The notes: a model not told the origin generated them from the sequence alone. A DNA stretch of 64,000 nt from Eriocheir sinensis (GCF_024679095.1 NW_026110518.1:475450-539449), one strand, 5' to 3'; shown: positions 44,863 through 57,560, counted from the first letter of the stretch. Numbers and translations are program-made.

Positions 44863-45792
44863 TTATTCAACAGAGCAGCGTTTCCCCGCTGCTATGGTCT
44901 TAACTGACCGATGACATCGCTCCGCAATTCCGTTGCCTGAAAGAACGTTTGCACAGCGGTACGTTACATTTATTCCCCAGAGGCTGGCAAACTCGCTGAA
45001 CATCGAAGTACGGAAGCTGGTGGCGTTGTTGGTCAGCAACTCTTTCGGTGCACCACGCTCGTAAAACACTGACTCCAGCTTTTCAATGACACACGCTGCA
45101 TCTTCTCCCTTCAGTCTTCTCCATATGGCGTACCGAGATGGGCCACAGTCTATCAGCGTAAGGTAATGCTGGACTCCGACGTGGCAGATGTCCATGCTGA
45201 CTCTGTCCCAGCAGTCCGCTACTCCCAGTGATCCTCTTTCCCACCTTACGGGTGCCGGGTCAATGGATTGGCAGGCTTCGCAGTTACCCACGACGTTTCG
45301 CACCTGCGCTCGGGTGACAGATGGAAAGAGCCTCCTGCAGAAGTACAGCGTGCGCTTAATGCCTGGATGCCCACTAGTGCTGTGGATATTAGCCATCTCA
45401 CCATCAGACACGGTAGATACAGCCCCGCAGACCGACTGGACGGTTGCAGAAGCCAGCCACTTTCTCGGCACTCTGGTTAACACGTCGGCCTTGTTTTCAG
45501 ATGAAGTGACGAACTGAACTTCCAGACTCAGCCCGCATTCACTGATGACGTCTTTTATCGTCTGCAGACGCCGGCGGATAAGTATTTCGCTGGCAGCCTT
45601 TGTCTTCAGCCGCGACTTTACCGACAGCGCGTCCGTCATCCAGTGGTATACAGTCTTCGAATCAGTCATCAGCACCAACTTTTTCACCTTCCAGACAACA
45701 TCAAGGTTAACCCCTCGGAGCACTGCATCTAATTCGGCGAGGTATGTGTGCGCAGACAGCTCAGGACTCTTTACTTGACGTCGACGGTACAA
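44863..45792 (-). CDS. G2 pol remnant: RNase H and integrase
   Basis: A 309-codon open frame. It begins in LTR-derived sequence, so the first dozen residues are not native. RNase H follows (TYLAELDAVLRG, LMTDSKTVYHWM, NKADVLTRVPRKWL), then the integrase zinc-binding domain (STSGHPGIKRTLYFCRRLFP, NCEACQ) and the core with the first catalytic Asp in ISMDICHVGVQHYLTLID-like context and LLTNNATSF, ending SGNGIAERCHRSVK with the catalytic Glu. It integrates cDNA in intact elements. The frame stops at 44863 soon after the core. The ORF is long for a relic, so this copy is relatively young. Confidence 0.8.
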   Translation of the reverse strand: MYRRRQVKSPELSAHTYLAELDAVLRGVNLDVVWKVKKLVLMTDSKTVYHWMTDALSVKSRLKTKAASEILIRRRLQTIKDVISECGLSLEVQFVTSSENKADVLTRVPRKWLASATVQSVCGAVSTVSDGEMANIHSTSGHPGIKRTLYFCRRLFPSVTRAQVRNVVGNCEACQSIDPAPVRWERGSLGVADCWDRVSMDICHVGVQHYLTLIDCGPSRYAIWRRLKGEDAACVIEKLESVFYERGAPKELLTNNATSFRTSMFSEFASLWGINVTYRCANVLSGNGIAERCHRSVKTIAAGKRCSVE

Positions 45793-45956
45793 TCGGCTGG
45801 AGGCAATTGTCTGCCAGCGCTGCGCTCATTACCAACACACCTATGAGCTCACTATTTCGAGGCTTCATGAATCAGTGAATAATTCAATCTTTCATCAAGC
45901 AAACGATACATGTTGCAAGTTAATAATTACATTTCTCCAATTACATCCATACCACA
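45763..45956 (-). repeat. G2 right (5') LTR, partial
   Basis: Homology to the left LTR begins at TCAGGACTCTTTACTTGACG and runs to CCATACCACA at 45956. The outermost promoter-proximal part that should adjoin the PBS is missing. Confidence 0.75.
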
Positions 45957-46740
45957 AAGAGACAAGGACCTCTTCAGTGAGCTTGTGTGGGATCTGCTGG
46001 CGAGTATATGGCACTGTGATTGCGTGTGGTGGTGGTGGTGGTGGGGGGGGGGGGGGAAGCGTATGTTTCTAACAGTGTCTCTTAGAGTCATTGGCCCCAG
46101 CACTATTTTCTTTTTCGGCACAATGGCCGATATGACCGGCCGGGGAGGGCCTAATTTTCCCCGGCCTACTGCTCCTGCCGGTGACTTTCTCACCTTGCTC
46201 CAACAAACCTTCCGCCACTCCGACGAAGCGACAAGGGAGGGAGACCTGGGTGGAGTTTCCGGCACAGACTGTCCGGAGGCGAAGGACACGGGCGCCGGCA
46301 GGGCCACACCGTGACCTTGGCCAGCTGCAGTCACCGGCTGAGGGTCAGCCGGAGCCGCTGGTGCAGGGGTGGCGGCCGCTGCCAGCACCCGGGGTTCTTC
46401 CAGCGACCCAGAAGCGGGCGCTGGCAAAGGCACTTTAGCAGGAGGGGTGTCCCCAAGGAACTCCTCATTGCGCGTGCCCTTCTCCTGATGGGGCTCACTG
46501 TGGCCATCATCAAGCGTCTGGAGGGATGAAACGGCCTTTTCAGACGAAACTGAGTTGTGGGAGAAACAAACTTAGCAATGGTAGAACGGTGATGAGGATG
46601 GGCATTAAATGCTGCGGCATATTCTATACCGGGGCTGGACATCTTGGTGAGGGCAAGTTTTTTTCGCCTCAGCAAAGGACACCCGTTTCTTGTTGCGTAT
46701 GTTGACCCTGCCCAAGCCTCGGGGGTACACATGTGTCAGC
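45957..46740 (-). pseudogene. LINE-A copy A2, ORF1 C-terminal part
   Basis: Matches A1 around 9390-9420 and 9640-10210. Minus-strand frames include GCPLLRRKKLALTKMSSPGIEY (46331-46732) and the Pro/Ala-rich 45927-46433 frame ending in a His run encoded by a (GGT)n/G-run at 46027-46056. The zinc-knuckle half of ORF1 is absent: sequence stops at 46740 where LINE-B copy B4 begins. Confidence 0.7.
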
Positions 46741-47060
46741 TTTTTTTTTTTTTTTTTTACAAGAAAGGAGACAGCTCAAGGGCACACAAAAAAACAATAA
46801 TAAAAAAGGCCCGCTACTCGCTGCTCCCCAAAAAAGAATCAAAAGAGGTGGCCGAAAGAAAGGTCAATTTCGGGAGGAGAGGTGTCCTGATACCCTCCTT
46901 TTGAAAGAGTTCAAGTCGTAGGCAGGAGGAAATACAGATGAAGGAAGATTGTTCCAGAGTTTACCAGCGTGAGGGATGAAAGAGTGAAAATGCTGGTTAA
47001 CTCTTGCATAAGGGGTTTGGACAGTATAGGGATTAGCATGAGTAGAAAGTCGTGAGCAGC

Positions 47061-48261
47061 ATAATGTGGCAAATTACAGCTCTGAACTAATTTTGGTTTC
47101 TCATTTACAGGTGTTTGAACTGAGTCAGGTGTGAAATGGAGCCTGTTGAGTGTCGCGCAGTGATCCGGTTTTTGTATTTGAAAGGACGCACACCACAGGA
47201 GACGTTTGACGAAATGAAAGAAACTTACGGTGATGATGCCCCATCATATGACCTTGTAAAACGCTGGCATCGTGAATTCAAACATGGCCGGAAGTCTGTG
47301 GAAACAGCTCCCAGACCTGGTCGCCCTCCTTCTGCCATTGATGAGGCATCTGTCTACCAAGTTGAGGCTGCCATTTTGGAAGATCGGCGAATTACTATTC
47401 GCCAAATAGCCCAAGAGGTCAAGATTAGTACAGGGTCTGTGGAAACTATCATTCGTGACCATTTGCATATGCATAAGGTGTCTGCCAGATGGATTCCCAG
47501 GTTGCTCACACCTTTCCAGAAGCGAGAACGCGTCGATTGTTCGAGGATGAGTTTAGAGATGTGCCGAGAAGACGAGTCAACGTTTTTCAAAAGACTGATT
47601 ACACAGGATGAAACTTGGGTCCATCACTATGATCCAGAGACAAAAGCCAAGTCAATGCAGTGGAAGCACGTGGACTCACCACCGCCAAAGAAGGCAAGGG
47701 TGCAGCCCTCCGCTGGCAAGGTCATGCTCACAGTTTTCTGGGACCAGGACGGAGTAGTGATGACAGATTTCCTGGCAAAGGGTACGACAATTACAGGAGC
47801 CTATTATGCTTCACTTCTGAGGAAATTGAGAGAAGCTATCAAAACCAAGAGGCGGGGGAAGATCAGCAAAGGTATCCTCCTACTGCAAGACAACGCTCCG
47901 GTCCACAACTCGCATGTCGCCAGATCAGCAGCACGGGCGTGTGGCTATGAAATTCTCCCCCATCCTCCCTACTCTCCTGACCTTGCACCCTCTGACTTTC
48001 ATCTCTTCCCAGCCATGAAGTTGTTTTTGAAAGGAAAGCGTTTCCCAGATGATGCAGCCCTGATTTCTGAAGTCACGTCGTGGTTGGAGGACCAACCTGG
48101 AGTGTTCTACAACAACGGTCTCCAGAGCTGCATCAAACGATGGGAGAAATGCATAACTCTGGGTGGTTCCTATGTAGAGAAAGACTAATAAATGTGCCAA
48201 GTTTCGTTGCTCTATTGCCATCGAAAGTGGGTCAGGGGCATTACTTATTGAACGCCCCTCG
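47061..48261 (+). mobile_element. mariner element, right TIR present, left TIR deleted
   Basis: The right end on the minus strand reads CGAGGGGCGTTCAATAAGTA and lies next to TA (48262-48263), where LINE-B resumes (TAGAAGACTATC; the uninterrupted B1 reads AGAGGTAGAAGAC). On the left, LINE-B stops about 112 bp too early and mariner sequence starts without an inverted repeat (ATAATGTGGCAAATTAC). One deletion across the left junction explains both. 75 bp remain before the ORF. Confidence 0.8.
47136..48188 (+). CDS. mariner transposase, full-length open frame
   Basis: 350 codons, the usual mariner length. The N-terminal half is a paired-like helix-turn-helix region (VIRFLYLKGRTPQETFDEM; second part TIRQIAQEVKISTGSVETII) with the RPGRPPS linker between. 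WIPRLL at about 119-124 corresponds to WVPHEL. The catalytic residues are D158 (TQDETWVH), D252 (LLLQDNAPVHNS) and D287 (YSPDLAPSDFHLF); the last two are separated by 34 residues, the D34D signature of mariner. The protein catalyses cut-and-paste transposition into TA. No stop or frameshift is visible, although the left TIR of the element is missing. Whether it is expressed is unknown. Confidence 0.9.
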   Translation: MEPVECRAVIRFLYLKGRTPQETFDEMKETYGDDAPSYDLVKRWHREFKHGRKSVETAPRPGRPPSAIDEASVYQVEAAILEDRRITIRQIAQEVKISTGSVETIIRDHLHMHKVSARWIPRLLTPFQKRERVDCSRMSLEMCREDESTFFKRLITQDETWVHHYDPETKAKSMQWKHVDSPPPKKARVQPSAGKVMLTVFWDQDGVVMTDFLAKGTTITGAYYASLLRKLREAIKTKRRGKISKGILLLQDNAPVHNSHVARSAARACGYEILPHPPYSPDLAPSDFHLFPAMKLFLKGKRFPDDAALISEVTSWLEDQPGVFYNNGLQSCIKRWEKCITLGGSYVEKD

Positions 48262-49236
48262 TAGAAGACTATCAGTAGGAGGAGGAGAGCTGATGAGACG
48301 AAGAGCCTTAGACTCCACTCTGTCCAGAAGAGCTGTGTGAGTGGAGCCTCCCCACACGTGAGATGCATACTCCATACGAGGGCGGACAAGGCCCCTGTAT
48401 ATGGATAGCAACTGCGCGGGGGAGAAGAACTGGCGGAGACGATACAGAACGCCCAACCTCGAGGAAGCTGATTTAGCGAGAGAGGAGATATGAAGTTTCC
48501 AGTTGAGATTTTAAGTTAAGGATAGACCGAGGATGTTTAGTGTTGAAGACGGTGACAGCTGAGTGTTGTCGAAGAATAGGGAATAGGTGTTTGGAAGATT
48601 GTGTCGAGTTGATAGGTGGATAAATTGAGTTTTTGAGGCATTGAAGGACACAAGGTTAAGCGTTCTGCAGCCTCCAGTCTGGAGTTCTCTGTGCTTCGGC
48701 GCTTTGGCTTTCCTTTCTATTACCAAGCGGTTCCTGAGGATGTTTCTGTTCTTGTAGTGCTGCTGCTGTGAATGAACAACTACTACTACCCAACACTCTG
48801 CTCTTCTCACCAAAACTGGCTGTGCTTCTTCCCCCTCCTACTGTTGCTGTCCTTTCCGTTGTGCTGCTGCCCTGTGGCCTTGTGGCGGTCTGTGCTTCTG
48901 AGGCCGTTACGGTCAACGCCTACTACTCGCTAAGTGTTATTCTAGTATTTTATACTCATAACACTTTGCTTTGTCCAGCTAGGCGCTATCTCCAACAATA
49001 CCACTACCTCTTCGCCCACATCAGTGTACACATACTTTCATATTTCATACTTTCATATTATTCAAGCATCCCCGTGTTAGCCGAGCGTGTTGTTAATAGC
49101 CGTGCGTGTGTTCTGGCATGTAGGAAAGTTTCGTGTCGACAAAAATAACCCACGTGCACCTGGTCGGAGACGACAAATCAATGGGGACGATTTAAAAGCC
49201 GCGTCACCCCCATTGACCCAGACAACAAGAGACGAG

Positions 49237-50471
49237 ATGCCTTCTCGCCTTCAAACCTGCCCCGAATGTCGCTTGCGTCAGGCTCCACAGTATTTTCGTG
49301 TCAAGAATGAAAAAAACCGATAAATGTAGATTATGTGTCAAAGCAAGCCAGGACGAGAGTAAAATATTAAAACTGGAGGGTATTATTGGAGGCCTCTCAC
49401 AGCAGCTCGCTGAACTAAAAGACCTGATTGGTAACCCCGTGACCCTTCCTGCGCGATCACCAGCTGACCTCCCTGCCGCCTCCACCTCGCCCTCTCTGCC
49501 GTCCCCCACCCCACCCCTCACCCCTCCGCACTACAGCACCACCCAGCCCAGTCTCCTCCCCGCTCCTTTCCTCCTTGGACTCGTGTTCTTCCCCTCCCTC
49601 CTCCTCCTCCTGCACCCTCTCTTCTTTCCCCTCCCCTTCCTCCCGCTGCCTCTCTTCCATCTCACTCTCCTCCGAGGTGCCTTCTTCGTCTTCCCCAACA
49701 CTCCCCTTCCTCTCCCTCCCCTCCGTCCAGACTCCCTCCCCTTCCCCCTCTTGCTCTTCCCCTTCCTTCTCTCCTTCCTCCCACTCCTCCTCGACCTCCT
49801 CTGCCTTGCCCCTACACACTTCTTTCTCTTCTCATTCTCCCCTGGCCCCTGCCCCTTCTTCCCCTCCCACATCTTCCTTTTCGTTCTCCTCCTCCCCCTT
49901 CTCCTCCTCCTCCTCCTTCACCTTCTCCTCCTCCTTCTCCTCCTCCTCCTCCTCCTTTTCCTCCTCCTCCGGCAGGAATACAGACACGCGGAGGCGTTAT
50001 TGTATTCCGGGAGCCAAATTGGACGATATTACTTCAGCTGTCGATGCTGTCACGGAACTCGCGAGGGAAGACACAGTTTATTTGATTCACGCGGGGACAA
50101 ATGACGTTCAGTCTACTCAAACTCAGGCCCTACTATCAAAATACCGTCAGGTCATTCGGCGTTACAAGACCAAGTCCCCTCACGTCATTGTCTCTGGAAT
50201 TCTACCCAGAATCAGCACTAACGCCGGCTTCAACAGCAAAGCGAGCAACATCAATACTAGTCTGAAGGAAATTTGTGACGACGAAGGCGTGGCGTTTACA
50301 ATTGCCTGGCACCACTTCTTTGAGCGCCCAGACTTGTTTTGGAACGATGGACTACACCTGAATGAGGTTGTGTCGGCGCGTTTCGGGAGGCTTCTGGACG
50401 AGGCAGTGAAAAACTTTTCGAAAAGCCTTTCAAAAAACGGCGGGCGAGGACGGGGCAAAGGCAGCCCTTGA
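49237..50471 (+). pseudogene. CR1 ORF1: zinc ribbon, coiled coil, Ser/Pro linker, SGNH esterase
   Basis: The ATG at 49237 gives MPSRLQTCPECRLRQAPQYF; an A7 run near 49310 shifts frame into DKCRLCVKASQDESKILKLE, giving two CxxC pairs (CPEC, CRLC) and a short coiled coil (GGLSQQLAELKDLIG). A Ser/Pro-rich linker of about 130 residues is encoded by a CT-rich tract (49560-49975), with another shift near 49550. The SGNH/GDSL-like esterase domain follows at 49990-50450: YLIHAGTNDVQS (block with Gly-Thr-Asn-Asp), a central VIVSGILPR and NDGLHLNEVVSARFG, the Asp/His block. Such esterases occur in CR1 ORF1 and probably act in membrane or RNP association. Two frameshifts. Confidence 0.8.
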
Positions 50472-50572
50472 TCAACCAACCCGTAGCGTCAGTGCGACTC
50501 ACAAGAAACTGTGTAACTAACGACGCCTCCGACAAGCGAACTGGTACAACTCGTCACGGCCACATTTCTATC

Positions 50573-53339
50573 ATGTACACAAATGCACGTAGTTTAATAC
50601 CCAAAAAGGACGAAATTAGGGCGTATATTGCAACAGAGAAACCAGATGTGGTAGCCATCACAGAGACTTGGGCCAACTCTACTTATCTAGAATCCGAACT
50701 GTCATTCCCTGGGTACGAAAGCTTCCACAAAAGTCGAAAGCACAAGAAAGGAGGAGGAGGAGTTTGCTACGTAAAAAAGTACACTCCCTGCCATAAAAAT
50801 AGACAAACAGGACGCAGAGAAATACGATTCTGTCTACGTGGAAATAACAGCAAATAACAAGAAACTAACACTTGCAACCGTATACAGGCCTCCGAAACAA
50901 CAGGCAGCCGATGACACTGCCCTCTACGAAGAGATTCACTCTCTAACACACAGCAAGGAAGCAATTATAATTGGGGACTTTAATTGCCCTAACATTGACT
51001 GGGGACTGATGACTGGAGATCAAGAGGGTAACAGGCCTATAGAAATGGTGGAGGATTCGTTCCTCACTCAAGTTGTAACTCCACCAACAAGAGAAAACTA
51101 TCTGCTGGATCTGGTATTAGTAAGCGACCCCGACCTCATTCGCGACTGTACAGTTGGTGAGAAACTTAATGGGTGCGATCACCACTTAATCCGTTTTAAT
51201 ATCAATATATGTCACAAACTCGTAGATAATCCGTCAGTGATACCAGATTACAAAAAAGGAAATTTCAACTTAGCCCGTGCGCTGCTTCCCCCTACGACGT
51301 GGGACCAACTTGGCATCACCGACAATACAATCGGCAACGCGTGGAACGTCTTCAAAGATAAGCTGTTGCAAGTAGAGAAGGCTACAGTGCCTACGAAATC
51401 CAGGCGAGTAAATGGGGCCGTAGGTCCACCGTGGATGACCAGAGAAATAAATAGGGCAGTAAACCTAAAAAAAAGGAATTATAATTTGATGAAAGAGAAT
51501 GCTACGGCCGAAGCCAGCACACAGTACCACAACAAACTCAGAGCTTGTCGCAGCCTTATTCGGAGTAGCAAACGCAACTATGAAAAGCAAATAGCGCGCG
51601 AAATCAAAACTAACTCCAAGAAATTCTTCACGTACATAAGATCGAAAAAGAAAGTAAAATCCAATATTGGTCCCCTGACAGACGAGACTGGATCTGTAAC
51701 TCAGGACAGTAAACAGATGGCCAGAATCCTCAATAGTAACTTCGCATCCGTATTCACAGTCGAGGACATCGAAACCATTCCCGAGGGTCCTGACCCGCCG
51801 AGTGAGATCACGCCGCTAGAAATTGACTCAATATGCGACCAAGAAGTAAAAAAGTACTTGGACAAACTCGACACGAACAAATCAACGGGACCCGACAGTT
51901 TGTCCCCGCGGTTATTAAAAGAGCTCAAACAACAAATATTTCAACCACTCACTACCATACTCAATCGGTCAGTTCAACTAAACAAGGTCCCGGAAGACTG
52001 GAAGATGGCGAACGTAACACCGATTTTCAAAAAAGGAGACAAAAGCGTTACATTAAACTACAGGCCCATAAGTTTGACATCAGTGGCAGGAAAAATACTC
52101 GAAAAGATTATTAGAGATAAACTTGTTAAGTTTCTAGAAAACAATAATATAATCTCCGACACCCAGCATGGCTTCAGAAACAAGCGCTCCTGCCTAACGA
52201 ATTTATTGGACTTCTTCCAAGGTATATATAAGAACTGGGATGCCCACATTCCCAGTGATGTTATATACCTGGACTTTCAGAAAGCCTTCGACAAGGTACC
52301 GCACGAGCGACTCCTTAAGAAACTGCACTCGGCGGGCATTGGAGCCAATCTGATCGCGTGGATAAGAGATTGGCTCACCGACAGAAAACAACGAGTACTA
52401 CTCAACGGACAGCCTTCCGATTGGCTTCCAGTCATTAGTGGAGTGCCTCAGGGGTCAGTGCTGGGACCCATCCTCTTTATCATATATATCAATGACCTAG
52501 AATCAGGACTGAAATCCACAATATCAAAATTTGCAGATGACACCAAGGTGGGTGGAGATGCCCTCACAAAGACCGACTGCGAAATAATTCAGAAAGACCT
52601 CAATCACATTATCGAATGGTCGGAAAAATGGCAAATGTCTTTTAATGTTGACAAATGCAAAGTCATGCACATTGGGTCCCAAAATAGTAACCATACATAC
52701 ATCATGAATGGAAGACCTCTGCAAGCGATGCAGGAGGAAAAGGATCTTGGAGTCACTATCAGCAGTGACCTGAAACACGCGAATCACTGTAAAAAAGCAT
52801 ACAACAAGGCCAACATTATGCTCGGGTTCATAGCGAGGAACTTCGAGTGTAAAACACCAGACGTGATGCTATCCTTGTATAATTCCATGGTAAGACCGCA
52901 CCTCGAGTATGCAGTGCAGTTCTGGTCTCCCAATTACAGAAAGGACATTGCTCTACTGGAAAGGATTCAGCGACGCGCCACAAAGATGATTCCAACCTTC
53001 AGGGCTCAACCGTACGAGGAACGACTCAAGCGACTCAATCTCTTTACATTGGAGAAAAGACGCCTACGAGGGGATATGATTCAAGTCTTCAAGTATCTAA
53101 AAAAGTTCAATAACGTCGATTACTCCAAATTCTTTGAACTGCAAACCAACTCAAGAACTAGAAATAACGGTTTACCCATTCAGTCGAGTCGATGTAACAC
53201 AGACATTGGAAGGAGTTTCTTTTCAAACCGAGTCATCCGCCACTGGAACAATCTTCCCTCAGAAGTAGTAAATGCGAATACCATCAACTTCTTCAAATAT
53301 AGAATCGACCGTCATTTCGCTGCGTCGGGAGTAAACTGA
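50573..53339 (+). pseudogene. CR1 ORF2: APE endonuclease and reverse transcriptase, one frameshift
   Basis: The frame from 50573 (MYTNARSLIPKKDEIRAY, VVAITETWANS) shifts at an A5 run near 50796 and then stays open for 833 codons to TGA at 53337. The endonuclease shows IIIGDFNCPNIDWG and DHHLI. The RT shows KSTGPDSLSPRLLK, NYRPISLTSVAGKILEKII, FRNKRSCLTNLL, YLDFQKAFDKVPHERLL, ISGVPQGSVLGPILF and the catalytic FADD (52530-52541). The C-terminus has VRPHLEYAVQFWSP, RRLRGDMIQVFKYLK and HWNNLPSEVVNA. Only the single frameshift separates it from an intact ORF2, so it is the youngest LINE in the window. Confidence 0.9.
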
Positions 53340-53477
53340 ATAACGAGGGGCTTCCATCTGCTCCTCAATATCGAGGTGCTTTTATCTGCTCACCAAGCCC
53401 CAAGTGGCTGTCGAGCAGATTAAATCACCCAAGCGGGCGACCTCGTAATGAGCCAATAGGCTTTCTGTTGCCTGCAT

Positions 53478-53497
53478 TTCCATGTTTCCATGTTTCC
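53478..53497 (+). repeat. CR1 3'-terminal octamer repeat
   Basis: Two and a half copies of CCATGTTT (TTTCCATGTTTCCATGTTTCC) end the element, just before (CCT)n. This is the RT recognition end of CR1 LINEs. Confidence 0.7.
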
Positions 53498-55340
<1,843 letters not shown>

Positions 55341-55880
55341 GGTGGGGAACATGACTCGTATTCCCAGGCGCTTCGGGCTCCTGTTACGTTAAATCCTGAA
55401 GGCCAAATAAGAGATACGGCGGGTTCTCAAGAGTGTTTTACTTGTTCATGGCGTAGAATTCTTGCAAAACTACCTCCAGGGAAATTAAACCATATATGGA
55501 AATCCCTACAGCTTCTACAACGGCTTCTTTAAATAGATATGTTAAGGCGTTGAAACGTTTGACAATATGGGCCCTGCAGGGATTACTGGAAACTATAACA
55601 ACTTGAACTTTGCAGGCTTCAGGTGTGCAGTGTTGCTAAGTGGTTTCTGTTCCCATTCTTTTCGTCCAACATCCTTCAGTAGAATCTCCAGTGCTCCATC
55701 AAATACCTTCATAGAATCCAAAAGAGTGATAGACAGGAAAATAACTTACATATCGCTCCTTCTTTTTCTGTCTCTATCTATTTCTATCTCTCTTTTTCTA
55801 TCTCTATTTCTCTTTTTCTATCACTATCTCGCTCCTCATCAATCTTTTAATCTATCTCAAACTCTATCTTTCTGTCCCAA
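55341..55880. other. unassigned non-coding DNA
   Basis: Mixed composition with no recognisable coding block. A region near 55770-55870 has (CTAT)/(TCTC)-like runs, approximately complementary to the purine repeats at 54.6-54.8 kb, so the two could be an old inverted repeat. No RNA gene seen. Confidence 0.35.
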
Positions 55881-55994
55881 AAGGAATTGTTCAGTAGACG
55901 GCGTGATGATATTGAAAAGTTTATCGAATGTTTAGATTGGAACTGGAAACTAGAAATGCTGAACATTAACGATTGGAAACGCCGGGTAGAAGTT

Positions 55995-56160
55995 TACTGC
56001 CTGGAAGAAAGGGAAGGGAAGGGAAGGGTAGAGAAAAGAGAAGAAAAGAAGAGAAAAGAAAGGAAGAGAAGAGAGGGGAGGATATTAGAAGAGAGAGGAG
56101 AGGAGGAGAGGAAGGAAAGGAGAAGAAATGAGAGGAGAGAGGAGGCTGATGATGGTGATG
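55995..56160. repeat. purine-rich GGGAA/GAGA block
   Basis: GGAAGGGAAGGG, AGAAGAG and GGAGAGG type repeats with almost no pyrimidines, like the domain at 53.6-54.9 kb. 56161-56640 to its right holds no recognised feature except repeated AAAACACAAT/AACCGCGG motifs near 56455-56500. Confidence 0.7.
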
Positions 56161-56642
56161 AGTATGATAGCTTTTCAAAAGGGTTGGCGTCCATAGTACA
56201 ACAGTGTCCAGGGAGCCAAGCTTGCCATATTAGAAGGCCGTCATATGTTTCCCATTGTGGTGCCCCGAGGGCTGCGACACCACTCGCTCCAGTGTCATCA
56301 TCTTCACCGGCAATATTTTCCGATGACAACAGCGGTATCGACCGCTAAAACACAACACGGACTCCAAGACATGATTGTCCCCACACGCACTGTTCATTTA
56401 CCAACCTATACACAATTGCAATTGCCCATTAACGCACCCGCTTATCTCTCTAAGCCAAAACACAATCAACCGCGGCCAAAACACGATCAACCGCGGAACA
56501 AAATGTTATGAAATCAAAGCTGCGTCACCGCGTGAATTAAGCATGTCGGTTAGGTAGATTATTGTATGAGCTCGGTGTGAGTTTGATGTATGACTCACAC
56601 GCCTGACGTATTACCCTCGCGATGTCTGTATGTATGTCTGCC

Positions 56643-56757
56643 TATATAAGAAGCATTTATTCAGGCTTGACCTCAGATCAACCAGCACTCTGTTCGTTGC
56701 TGGACACTCAGTTGTCCTTCCCTAGACAACATGGGTAGAACATTCATCGTTGCTACT
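56643..56757 (+). promoter_or_regulatory. TATA core promoter with short first coding exon
   Basis: TATATAAG at 56643-56650 is followed by the initiator-like TCAGATC (A at 56675), so the TATA starts 32 bp upstream, the canonical spacing. A 56-bp leader leads to ATG at 56731. The ORF reads MGRTFIVAT and meets a donor, GTGAGT, at 56758. A short first coding exon that ends within a hydrophobic start is common in arthropod secreted and cuticle protein genes. No second exon could be assigned with confidence. Gene identity unknown. Confidence 0.5.
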
Positions 56758-57560
56758 GTGAGTATGGAGTAATGTGGTACCATAGAGGAAAGCGTATCTA
56801 ACATATCTATTGTGTTCTATTATCTTAGTTTTACTTAGGATTATATTTCTATGATACTTTATTGTGTGAGTTTTTACTCAATATTATACCAGTGTTAACG
56901 TCAGTAACCAATAGTGAAAGAAAACCTGAAGACTCATTGAGTCTAGTAAGCCAGTCGCTGGTTTAAACAATATTTTTACCCTCTGTAATATTAAGTAGTA
57001 TTAAGGTAGAATAAAATACATATAAGAGAGGCGACACCGTTTCATCACCCCATTTACGAACTCCTTTAAATACTCCTAAAGTACCAGAATTTTAAGTCAA
57101 GTGTCACTAGTACAAACAGTGTGTCGTCTCCCCTGTGTGACCCGGATTACGGGTTACAACACCATGATAAATACGTAGTTTGTCCGTAACAAGACACCTC
57201 ACCAAATAAATTTCAATCTGCAGATGGGTCGTTATTCTCAGACGCTTCCACCTCTCACGTCAACTATTTCCAAAGGCCAAAAAGGAGATCAATCAGGTTG
57301 TCACGGGTACTCCTTCACAATCAAAGTACTGAAGAAGGGTCACACTACCAACAGGGTCAGTAAACAACCCTTGGAAATACCCACAACTCCAAAAAGCGTG
57401 CCAAATATGTGTGCTGGGGGAAAGGTTTGAGAGTATGGCCCCTGTCCTGGAATTCTCACATACAATATTTTCAGGAGCAGCGCCAGGGAGCTTATTCGTT
57501 ACCTCTTTTGTTTGTTTTGCCCTTGAGCTGCCTCCTTTCCTTAACCCGTTCGCTGCGATT
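56758..57560. other. probable intron, with possible exon at 57224
   Basis: Follows the GTGAGT donor. An acceptor-like TTTCAATCTGCAG ends at 57223 followed by ATGGGTCGTTATTC, an open frame of 68 codons (57224-57430) with no recognisable motif. No other coding signal. Confidence 0.3.

Larger units (their letters stand above)
44035..45956 (-). mobile_element. Ty3/gypsy LTR retrotransposon G2, internally deleted
   Basis: AAGAG flanks both ends (44030-44034 and 45957-45961), and removing the insert restores LINE-A (GGAGATGAAGAG | ACAAGGACCTC, compare A1 GATGAAGAGAAAAG). The left LTR is 44035-44295; polypurine tract 44296-44304. The right LTR is partial (about 45763-45956), aligns to the left one with about 14 differences by eye, and fuses directly to pol RNase H. 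Gag, protease, most of RT, PBS and the outer part of the 5' LTR are missing. Confidence 0.85.
46741..48690 (-). mobile_element. LINE-B copy B4, split by a mariner
   Basis: T-run at 46741-46757, then the standard LINE-B 3' end (46758-47060), interrupted by the mariner (47061-48261), then the C-terminal and thumb region (48264-48655) with VWGGSTHTALLDRV and RLGVLYRLRQFFS on the minus strand, ending near 48690 after an internal gap. About 112 bp of LINE-B is missing at the mariner's left junction. Confidence 0.8.

Noticed and set aside
49457..50104. minus-strand Glu/Arg-rich and plus-strand Leu/Pro-rich frames over CR1 ORF1
   Set aside because: They overlap the CT-rich linker of ORF1 in other frames; the frame that connects to the esterase domain is the meaningful one.
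57224..57430. second exon of the gene that starts at 56731
   Set aside because: The acceptor is weak, the joined protein has no recognisable pattern, and a LINE relic follows closely; mentioned only as a possibility.
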